Below are positions 1 to 3,906 of a stretch of 5,559 nucleotides of DNA, one piece after another. Position numbers and translations under genes: made by a program. A model generated the notes under the pieces. It was not told the DNA's origin and searched no databases. It saw only the letters and a list, made by a program, of their open reading frames with translations. Source of the DNA: an uncultured Candidatus Saccharibacteria bacterium (GTDB lineage Bacteria > Patescibacteriota > Saccharimonadia > Saccharimonadales > Saccharimonadaceae); assembly GCA_948511255.1 (NCBI GenBank), contig CAOQNC010000043.1, positions 1 through 5,559 on the forward strand, read 5' to 3'. Within the stretch, counting starts at the first letter, position 1, and each line of letters begins with the position of its first letter.

Positions 1-201
1 CTCCCCCTCCAACTCGCCCTTACCTTCCTCACCCTCACAAAACTCACCCCCTCCCGCTCCGCCAACCTCCTCCCGCGCTTCGACTTTTTCATTATCATTG
101 CCAGCCTCCTCTTCAGCCTCCTTTCCTTCGCCTCTTACGCCGCCTACACCGAGCACGAACTCGCCGACACGCGTATCTCTTGTTGCCAGTCCACTCTCTA
201 G
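1..201 (+). CDS. C-terminal end of a membrane protein (5' partial)
   Basis: An open frame enters from the left edge and runs 66 codons to TAG. The first ~15 residues (LPLQLALTFLTL...) are hydrophobic. After a short basic stretch (KLTPSRSANLLPR) comes a clear membrane segment, FDFFIIIASLLFSLLSFASY, at residues ~28-47 of the visible part. The tail is short and polar, with two adjacent cysteines close to the C-terminus. Codon choice (CTC, TCC, GCC, ACC) matches the other + strand genes here, which supports a real gene. The family cannot be told from this fragment. The start and most of the protein lie outside the window. No clear terminator follows it before the tRNA promoter. Confidence 0.6.
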   Translation, partial: LPLQLALTFLTLTKLTPSRSANLLPRFDFFIIIASLLFSLLSFASYAAYTEHELADTRISCCQSTL

Positions 202-271
202 TCCATTACCACCCACCTCACCGCTATAAACACCCGTCGCCAAACATTTTTCTCCCATCTCCTCAAAAATA

Positions 272-280
272 TGCTATAAT
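272..280 (+). promoter_or_regulatory. Extended -10 promoter of tRNA-Ser
   Basis: TGC followed by a perfect TATAAT (275-280). No convincing -35 box is seen at the usual distance, which is tolerable for an extended -10 promoter. The predicted transcription start is near 287, giving a tRNA precursor with a ~50-nt leader. Confidence 0.7.
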
Positions 281-293
281 AAACCCAAGCGGA

Positions 294-324
294 GCGTCAC
301 CTCGACATTTCGTCGCTGTAACGC
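294..324 (+). other. Hairpin in the tRNA precursor leader
   Basis: GCGTCAC (294-300) pairs with GTAACGC (318-324) with one C-A mismatch. A symmetric CT/CT internal loop follows, then CGAC (303-306) pairs with GTCG (312-315) around an ATTTC loop. The hairpin lies 12 nt before the mature tRNA 5' end. It may guide 5' processing, but that is inference. Confidence 0.5.
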
Positions 325-336
325 CCGACAACAGAC

Positions 337-426
337 GGAAGTGTGTCCGAGTGGTTTAAGGAGCACGCTTGGAAAGCGTGTGTGCGGACAACCGTACCGG
401 AGGTTCGAATCCTCTCGCTTCCGCCA
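337..426 (+). tRNA. tRNA-Ser(GGA)
   Basis: All arms of a class II tRNA can be folded. The acceptor stem GGAAGTG (337-343) pairs with CGCTTCC (416-422), followed by discriminator G423 and an encoded CCA (424-426). The anticodon stem CACGC/GCGTG (364-368, 376-380) encloses the loop TTGGAAA with anticodon GGA at 371-373. The long variable arm 382-397 pairs GTGCGG with CCGTAC around ACAA, as expected for serine. The T arm GGAGG-TTCGAAT-CCTCT lies at 399-415. It reads UCC and UCU, and UCC is a common serine codon in the + strand genes here. Confidence 0.97.
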
Positions 427-433
427 TAAAATG

Positions 434-467
434 AAAAGTGGCGAGCTTGCTCGTCAGTTTTTATTTT
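434..467 (+). terminator. Intrinsic terminator after tRNA-Ser
   Basis: GGCGAG (440-445) pairs with CTCGTC (450-455, one G-T pair) around a CTTG loop. Flanking AAAA (434-437) can extend the stem to TTTT (458-461). The stretch ends in a T-rich run, TTTTTATTTT. It lies directly after the tRNA CCA end. Confidence 0.75.
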
Positions 468-477
468 CAAAGAAACC

Positions 478-486
478 TGCTATAAT
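478..486 (+). promoter_or_regulatory. Extended -10 promoter with no gene downstream on the + strand
   Basis: TGC plus a perfect TATAAT at 481-486, the same core as the tRNA promoter. No -35 box is evident. The start is predicted near 493. No + strand coding region follows, so the likely product is the short hairpin RNA at 493-541. Confidence 0.6.
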
Positions 487-492
487 AGTGTC

Positions 493-541
493 ACAATTCG
501 GGAATACCCGCGCCTCTAGCTAAGCGCTAGAGGAATTTTAT
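493..541 (+). ncRNA. Putative small hairpin RNA
   Basis: Downstream of a perfect extended -10 lies a stretch of about 50 nt with two clean hairpins. CGGG-AATA-CCCG is at 499-510. A perfect 8-bp stem, CCTCTAGC/GCTAGAGG (513-520, 526-533), has the loop TAAGC and is followed by AATTTTATAT, a weak terminator-like tail. No start codon with a ribosome site is present. If transcription reads through, the RNA would carry an unpaired CCTCCTT (550-556) and then the strong hairpin at 559-591. No known RNA family is recognised. It could also be the remnant leader of a lost gene. Confidence 0.35.
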
Positions 542-556
542 ATAAGCGTCCTCCTT

Positions 557-591
557 AAAAATGGGCCGCAATCCTAGATCGCAGCCCATTT
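557..591 (-). terminator. Terminator of the HD-domain gene
   Basis: A perfect 15-bp stem pairs 559-573 with 577-591, allowing G-U pairs, around a 3-nt loop. On the - strand it is followed by TTTTT (complement of 557-561), in the right position after the HD gene. On the + strand no T run follows, so it is mainly a - strand terminator. Confidence 0.8.
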
Positions 592-657
592 CGCTGAGTC
601 AAAATTCACCGTCGAAACATACGAACCCGCGACCTGCCAGGCCGCCAAGCCCGACGT

Positions 658-1482
658 TCACGCCAGCTTCGCGAAGTCCATCGGCAGCCGCTCCAGGTTG
701 TACTGCTCAAACGGAAACTCGAACGCCCGCGCGCAGAGCAGCTTGAACAGCCCCGTCAGCTCAGGACATCCCAGCTTCTTGATCCGCGGCAAACTGTGAT
801 CGTACATCACGTGAGAAATCGGCACTTCCGCCGCCTTTCCATCCACGAGGTACTCCCGGATTTCCTTGTGCGTCCGCGAATCAACCGTCCGCTTTTCGCC
901 AAAGGCATTAAGGACGAACTCACCCTCTTTCGCACCACGACTCAACATCCCGACTCCGTTCTGCACGCAGTATTGCGCGAACAGCACCAAATCCACCGCA
1001 TCATGCATCTTCACCAGCTTCGACAGATACGACTCCTTCGCTTCGTAGGACTCGAACTTCTCCCGCATGTAGCTGTGACAAACCATGCCATGATACTGCC
1101 GATAGATACTCTTCGCTTCCGCCGCATCCTTCATTGAGCGCGTCACGCCATCCACATCCGTCGCCGCGTCCCCAGTCAGCGCCTCCGCATCGTCATGATG
1201 CAACGCCACCGACTCCAGACTCTCCGGCGCAATGTCCTTGTTCTGGAACAAATCCAAGAACTCCAGATACGTCGGCACGATCAGCTGCGCCATCATGAAC
1301 GAATGCTCCGCCGTCGACAGACCAATCATCGGCCAGGTACACTCCGTGAATGGAAACGCATACCTCACCTCAATCGCCCGCGGCGCCGTCATCCTCAACT
1401 TAGTCGCATACAACTCGCAGATCCGGTCAGCCCTCGCCTCGTACGTGTTCTTCGGCAACAACTCAGCAAAACTAAGGTCCAA
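658..1482 (-). CDS. HD-domain phosphohydrolase, YfbR-like (putative 5'-deoxynucleotidase)
   Basis: Numbering is from a TTG start (274 residues). HD-superfamily metal ligands are visible in order: H60 (in STAEHSFMMA), H96-D97 (in ALHHDDAE), and D161 (in KMHDAVD). The segment HHDDAEALTGD, with E100 and D105, is very like the HDASEVLTGD motif of E. coli YfbR, which dephosphorylates deoxynucleoside monophosphates using a divalent metal. The protein is longer than YfbR (about 200 residues), with ~75 extra C-terminal residues of unknown role. A cytoplasmic nucleotide-pool or housecleaning role is inferred. Start: the frame is open to a GTG at 1494, but the best ribosome site, AAGGTGG (1491-1497), lies 8 nt before the TTG. 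It has its own promoter 31 bp upstream of the TTG and a strong terminator beyond the gene. The TGA stop is followed by 27 further in-frame sense codons, ending inside the terminator. Confidence 0.85.
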   Translation of the reverse strand: MDLSFAELLPKNTYEARADRICELYATKLRMTAPRAIEVRYAFPFTECTWPMIGLSTAEHSFMMAQLIVPTYLEFLDLFQNKDIAPESLESVALHHDDAEALTGDAATDVDGVTRSMKDAAEAKSIYRQYHGMVCHSYMREKFESYEAKESYLSKLVKMHDAVDLVLFAQYCVQNGVGMLSRGAKEGEFVLNAFGEKRTVDSRTHKEIREYLVDGKAAEVPISHVMYDHSLPRIKKLGCPELTGLFKLLCARAFEFPFEQYNLERLPMDFAKLA

Positions 1483-1490
1483 TCTTATCA

Positions 1491-1497
1491 CCACCTT
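1491..1497 (-). promoter_or_regulatory. Ribosome binding site favouring TTG start of the HD gene
   Basis: AAGGTGG on the - strand differs by one base from the ideal AAGGAGG and sits 8 nt before TTG (1480-1482). It overlaps the two upstream GTG candidates (1494 and 1491), which have no ribosome site of their own. This is the reason for the chosen start. Confidence 0.5.
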
Positions 1498-1513
1498 AAA
1501 ATAGAATATTCAA

Positions 1514-1522
1514 ATTATACCA
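1514..1522 (-). promoter_or_regulatory. Extended -10 promoter of the HD gene
   Basis: On the - strand this reads TGGTATAAT, identical over nine bases to the YjbR promoter at 2028-2036. The start is predicted near 1507, inside the 8-bp palindrome GAATATTC (1504-1511), which might be an operator. The leader would be about 25 nt to the TTG start. The HD gene therefore need not depend on read-through from the YjbR gene 67-79 bp upstream. Confidence 0.7.
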
Positions 1523-1561
1523 CACCCCTCGAGCCAGGTCTACTTCCCCGCCGTAACTCCA

Positions 1562-2020
1562 TCATCTCCCTTCCGCCACAATCCGATAACTCTGGTCAAT
1601 CAACCCTAAAATCCCCTCCGTCGCCACCCCATAATCCAAAACTACCGTTATCCAGTTATCCTTATTCATATGATATCCGAGCAAAATCCCCGCCCCCTTC
1701 TCCGTCCCGTCGCCATCAGAATCCCTTCCCATACCTCCAGAATCACCTCGCGCCGCCACAAACTCCCGCGCCATCCCCTTCTCAAATCTCAAATCCAGCA
1801 CCGCCACATCCTCATCCGTTTTAAGCCCTAACCGTTTGCCTTTTACTTTCAGTATCACCCCAAACCACTTCCGATTCGTCGGATTTCGCCACACCGCATT
1901 CTCATCCTGCCACAAAAACTCCAACTCGCACCCATACTCCTCCTGCACATACTGAATCACCTCCCGAGCTTGTTTCCCCCGAAGAACCCACTTCCCAGAA
2001 AAATCTCCCTCACTTTTCAT
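1562..2020 (-). CDS. MmcQ/YjbR-family protein (CyaY-like fold) with a Gly/Asp-rich insert
   Basis: 152 residues. The C-terminal block GYHMNKDNWITVVLD (115-129) followed by LIDQSYRIV (140-148) is the hallmark of the MmcQ/YjbR family (DUF419). WFGVILKVKGK (52-62) and VAVLDLRF (72-79) are the expected preceding strands. The fold resembles a double-wing DNA-binding domain, and nucleic-acid binding is proposed for the family but little tested. Usual members have about 115-125 residues. The extra length is mostly a low-complexity insert at ~91-109 (GDSGGMGRDSDGDGTEKG), just before the HMNK block. Start: ATG at 2020 has an in-frame stop three codons upstream and lies 7 nt past the -10, so the mRNA is probably leaderless. 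It diverges from the ART gene and shares its promoter region, which makes a regulatory link conceivable. There is no visible terminator before the HD gene. Confidence 0.85.
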   Translation of the reverse strand: MKSEGDFSGKWVLRGKQAREVIQYVQEEYGCELEFLWQDENAVWRNPTNRKWFGVILKVKGKRLGLKTDEDVAVLDLRFEKGMAREFVAARGDSGGMGRDSDGDGTEKGAGILLGYHMNKDNWITVVLDYGVATEGILGLIDQSYRIVAEGR

Positions 2021-2027
2021 ATCTCAT

Positions 2028-2036
2028 ATTATACCA
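2028..2036 (-). promoter_or_regulatory. Extended -10 promoter of the YjbR gene (leaderless)
   Basis: On the - strand this reads TGGTATAAT. Only 7 nt separate the -10 from the ATG at 2020, so transcription should begin at or next to the start codon. It abuts the ART promoter back to back. The two form the imperfect palindrome ATTATACCATGTTATAAT (2028-2045), with both TG elements in the central CATG. Confidence 0.75.
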
Positions 2037-2045
2037 TGTTATAAT
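2037..2045 (+). promoter_or_regulatory. Extended -10 promoter of the ART gene (leaderless)
   Basis: TGTTATAAT, with six bases (ATCCTC) before the ATG at 2052. A start 7 nt past the -10 falls on the A of ATG. There is no room for a ribosome site. The same block occurs before the Nudix gene. Confidence 0.8.
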
Positions 2046-2051
2046 ATCCTC

Positions 2052-2975
2052 ATGAACCATAACCTTTTCCCAACCAGCCATCCCGAAGACAAACAGCCAA
2101 CAATCGACCAGCCGGAAAACAATCCAACGGCCCCTCAGCCTGAACCCCCAGAACCCGAACAGCCCGAAGCCATCAAAGACCTCCCGACGACCAGCCCAAA
2201 CTCAACCTGCGCCTTCTACCTCCGCTCCATCGAACGCGCCGGCCGTATGGGTGACGTGAAAAATTTCCTCCTCGACACCGCCGACCGCGACTTTCACGAT
2301 TTCCAGGATCCGCTCGACCTCGACGCCTTCAGCGATGCCTATTCCGAATTCATCGACCCCGCCCTGACCTACGAAGACAAAGCCGCCCTCAAAAACTACA
2401 CCGGCTATAATTACCGCCTCATCAACTCAGTCGCCCGCGGTCAATGGAACTACGACCTCCTTGGCCCGCAAACCCCCGAAGCCCTCCAAACCGCTCGCAA
2501 AGACATCGAAGCAATCAATCAGGCCATCGCCGCCACTCCGCCTCCCGAAGTCGACCTCCTCGCTCATCGCGGCACTAATCTCGACAGCTTCCTCGGATAC
2601 AATATCAATTCCCTCTCCGATCTCAAATCTCTCGAAGGTCAATTCTTCCTCGAAGAAGGTTTTACTAGCTCCTCCCTCTCCCCAGACCAAAGTTTCGCCC
2701 AAAAAGACCTCGACGACCCGCTTCGCCGTCCCTGCGATATCGAAATTACCTGCCGCATTCCCAAGGAAGCCAGAGAAGTCACCGGCCTCCTCTCTGACGA
2801 ACTCTCCTACGACCCCGAACAATACGAAGTCGTCATCAGCACCGACAGCCTTTTCTACGTCTCCTCCGCCGAAGTCTCCGACGACGCAAAATCCGCCCAG
2901 CTCGAAATGACCCTTATCCCTCGCCATTTATACGACCCCGCCTACGCCTCCGAAGCTCCCAACGCCACCGAATAA
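2052..2975 (+). CDS. Putative ADP-ribosyltransferase of the R-S-E (VIP2/C3 toxin-like) fold
   Basis: 307 residues. Residues 1-50 are Pro/Glu/Gln-rich and look disordered, with no signal peptide or membrane segment. The rest fits the ADPrib_exo_Tox/VIP2-like ART pattern: a helical part with LTYEDKAALKNYTGYNYRLINSVARG (105-130), then LLAHRGTN, whose R173 is the expected NAD-binding arginine. GFTSSSLS follows, with S206-S208 in the STS position. Finally EQYEVVIS carries Q257-Y258-E259 at the ExE/QxE position, E259 being the presumed catalytic glutamate. These proteins transfer ADP-ribose from NAD+ to a protein or nucleic acid. QxE occurs in C3-type enzymes that modify asparagine, but E256 next to it means the alignment needs checking. 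Start: ATG 6 nt after the -10 (leaderless). The Nudix ATG follows 15 bp after the stop. The target is unknown: it could be a secreted effector, a toxin or a housekeeping modifier. Confidence 0.7.
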   Translation: MNHNLFPTSHPEDKQPTIDQPENNPTAPQPEPPEPEQPEAIKDLPTTSPNSTCAFYLRSIERAGRMGDVKNFLLDTADRDFHDFQDPLDLDAFSDAYSEFIDPALTYEDKAALKNYTGYNYRLINSVARGQWNYDLLGPQTPEALQTARKDIEAINQAIAATPPPEVDLLAHRGTNLDSFLGYNINSLSDLKSLEGQFFLEEGFTSSSLSPDQSFAQKDLDDPLRRPCDIEITCRIPKEAREVTGLLSDELSYDPEQYEVVISTDSLFYVSSAEVSDDAKSAQLEMTLIPRHLYDPAYASEAPNATE

Positions 2976-2984
2976 TGTTATAAT
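2976..2984 (+). promoter_or_regulatory. Extended -10 promoter of the Nudix gene (leaderless)
   Basis: TGTTATAAT begins right after the ART stop codon. The block ATGTTATAATATCCCCATG matches the ART promoter at all but one base. The ATG at 2991 is again 6 nt past the -10, so the Nudix gene can be expressed on its own despite lying only 15 bp behind the ART gene. Confidence 0.8.
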
Positions 2985-2990
2985 ATCCCC

Positions 2991-3461
2991 ATGAATAACT
3001 CCCTCTCCAATCACCCTGACTTTACTCCGCCTCAGCCCATCTCCTCCGCTCCAGCCGATGCTAAGCCTGAAACCTCTTGCGGCGCCGTCATCGTTTATGA
3101 CGGCAAAGTTCTCATCGTCCACCAGCAAAACGGCCTCTCCGGCTTCCCGAAAGGCCACATCGAATCCGGCGAAACCGAACCCGAAGCCGCCCTCCGCGAG
3201 GTCAAAGAAGAAACCGCCCTCGACATCATCCTCAATGAACACACCCGCTTCGCCTTCTCCTACTACATCCCCCGCCTAAACGTCCTCAAAACCGTCGTCC
3301 TCTTCCTCGCTTCTTTGAAAGACCCCTCCGAAACCCCAACCGAGCAGCCCGACGAAATCGCCAAACTCGAATGGCTCCCCTTCGATCAAGTCGAATCCAC
3401 CCTCAACTTCCCCGAATGGCAAAGAGCCTGGCACACCCTCCGCGCCAAATACCTTTCCTAA
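2991..3461 (+). CDS. Nudix hydrolase, Ap4A hydrolase (diadenosine tetraphosphatase) type
   Basis: 156 residues. The Nudix box runs from G55 to L77 (GHIESGE...REVKEETAL), with E61, R69, E70, E73 and E74 in the places of GX5EX7REUXEEXGU. The usual late glycine is replaced by A76. SCGAVIVYDGKVLIVHQ (29-45) and GFPKGHIE (51-58) are typical of the bis(5'-nucleosyl)-tetraphosphatase subgroup (NUDT2-like), which splits Ap4A with Mg2+. Nudix folds can also act on ADP-ribose or capped RNA, so the substrate is inferred. The first ~27 residues (MNNSLSNHPDFTPPQP...) are an extra, Pro-rich tail that resembles the start of the ART protein. It lies in tandem with the ART gene, under its own promoter. Ap4A or ADP-ribose turnover next to an NAD-using ART is suggestive only. 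No clear terminator is seen directly after it; the nearest on this strand is at 3583-3628. Confidence 0.9.
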   Translation: MNNSLSNHPDFTPPQPISSAPADAKPETSCGAVIVYDGKVLIVHQQNGLSGFPKGHIESGETEPEAALREVKEETALDIILNEHTRFAFSYYIPRLNVLKTVVLFLASLKDPSETPTEQPDEIAKLEWLPFDQVESTLNFPEWQRAWHTLRAKYLS

Positions 3462-3532
3462 CAAAAATCTCTAAAGCCCAGGAGTAACAACTTCAACTTA
3501 CGTCAAAATCGCCAAGTTCCGCGAAAAACTAC

Positions 3533-3561
3533 TAGACATAACCGCGATAGTAAGGTACAAT
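3533..3561 (+). promoter_or_regulatory. Putative sigma70-type promoter
   Basis: TAGACA (3533-3538), a 17-bp spacer, then TACAAT (3556-3561). It is the only + strand promoter in the window with a fair -35 box, and it has no TG extension. The predicted start near 3568 faces the 3' end of the small ORF on the other strand. Confidence 0.45.
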
Positions 3562-3567
3562 CTAATT

Positions 3568-3628
3568 AAGTTGATTTGTTATTTGTTGCTGATGTAGATG
3601 TTAATCTCACCAGCAACAATAATTTTTT
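3568..3628 (+). ncRNA. Putative short terminated RNA, antisense to the 40-residue ORF
   Basis: Transcription from 3533-3561 would run only about 60 nt before an intrinsic terminator. A perfect 9-bp stem, TTGTTGCTG/CAGCAACAA (3583-3591, 3611-3619), has AGAT/ATCT pairing inside its loop and is followed by TAATTTTTT (to 3628). The RNA would be fully complementary to the last third of the ORF at 3579-3701. Alternatively, the hairpin is just the terminator of the Nudix mRNA. Confidence 0.35.
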
Positions 3629-3701
3629 GCTCACTTTTCGTCTGACCCACCTTGCGGCCCAGCAAACGATCAACAAGCTTCAAAATCAGAGTTCGCATCA
3701 T
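3579..3701 (-). CDS. Small hypothetical protein (40 residues)
   Basis: The - strand frame ATG-ATG to TAA has a good ribosome site, AAAGGAAG (3704-3711). Spacing fits the second ATG (3698) better than the first. The predicted peptide begins MMRTLILKLVDRLLGRKVG, a basic amphipathic helix, and ends IIVAGEINIYISNK, a likely strand. No membrane span and no family is recognised. A promoter lies about 70 nt upstream at 3774-3782. A 10-codon GTG mini-ORF (3698-3730) overlaps its start by ATGA, which could couple translation. The last third coincides with the terminator-like hairpin and short RNA on the other strand. After the TAA the frame stays open 26 more codons. It may be a real small protein, a gene remnant, or chance. 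Confidence 0.35.
   Translation of the reverse strand: MMRTLILKLVDRLLGRKVGQTKSEQKIIVAGEINIYISNK
3583..3628 (+). terminator. Intrinsic terminator (Nudix gene and/or short RNA)
   Basis: A 9-bp perfect stem with a 19-nt loop that folds internally, three bases, then six T. The stem is modest in GC. It is the first terminator-like element after the Nudix stop, 122 nt downstream. Confidence 0.5.
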
Positions 3702-3703
3702 AA

Positions 3704-3711
3704 CTTCCTTT
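3704..3711 (-). promoter_or_regulatory. Ribosome binding site of the 40-residue ORF
   Basis: AAAGGAAG on the - strand, just before ATGATG. It is the clearest purine-rich ribosome site in the window after the one for the HD gene, and is the main reason to take the small ORF seriously. Confidence 0.4.
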
Positions 3712-3773
3712 CCCCAATCAAACTCCACACCCTACCTTGCTTATGTCCTAGCCGCCTGGGCTCTGCGCTCTAG

Positions 3774-3803
3774 TATATAGCAAATCTTTCCAAAATAACA
3801 CAA
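3774..3803 (-). promoter_or_regulatory. Putative promoter of the 40-residue ORF
   Basis: On the - strand: TTGTGT (3798-3803), an 18-bp spacer, then TGC-TATATA (3774-3782). An alternative -10 is TATACT at 3772-3777. The start would be near 3767, giving a leader of about 66 nt. The -35 overlaps the foot of hairpin A (3802-3861). Confidence 0.45.
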
Positions 3804-3861
3804 GTTGAAGCGCTCAAGAGAAAAGAAAACAAGTTTTCTTTTCCGAGAGCGCGCACAACTT
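3802..3861. repeat. Hairpin A: 60-nt inverted repeat
   Basis: Three nested paired blocks share one axis: AAGTTG/CAACTT (3802-3807, 3856-3861), GCGCTC/GAGCGC (3810-3815, 3847-3852) and GAAAAGAAAAC/GTTTTCTTTTC (3820-3830, 3833-3843). They are separated by small internal loops. No T run follows on either strand, so it is not a standard terminator. Confidence 0.75.
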
Positions 3862-3862
3862 T

Positions 3863-3883
3863 CTAGAAATCTTCGATTTCTAG
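3863..3883. repeat. Hairpin B: perfect 9-bp inverted repeat
   Basis: CTAGAAATC (3863-3871) and GATTTCTAG (3875-3883) around TTC. It starts one base after hairpin A. No T run follows on either strand. Confidence 0.7.
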
Positions 3884-3906
3884 CGCACAGCCACAATAAA
3901 ACCCAC

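Noticed and set aside
337..426. tRNA-Ser as an integration site
   Set aside because: No second copy of the tRNA 3' end and no integrase is visible in the window.
341..523. 60-codon frame
   Set aside because: It reads straight through tRNA-Ser and its terminator.
658..660. TGA read as glycine or tryptophan
   Set aside because: The ORFs make full sense with TGA as stop. The YjbR gene also ends in TGA, and its continuation crosses the HD promoter.
1195..1824. 209-codon + strand open frame
   Set aside because: Lies opposite the start of the HD gene, the intergenic region and the end of the YjbR gene. Composition (Arg, His, Pro, Ser) is that of the reverse of G-rich genes, and both opposite genes have clear family motifs.
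2427..2927. 166-codon - strand frame, and 149-codon + strand frame at 2461-2910
   Set aside because: Both are shadows of the ART gene, low in complexity (Gly/Phe/Val or Ser/Pro/Lys), with no ribosome site or promoter.
3576..3773. 65-codon + strand frame (starting TTG)
   Set aside because: It starts before a terminator hairpin, has no ribosome site, and is in the mirror frame of the better supported - strand small ORF.
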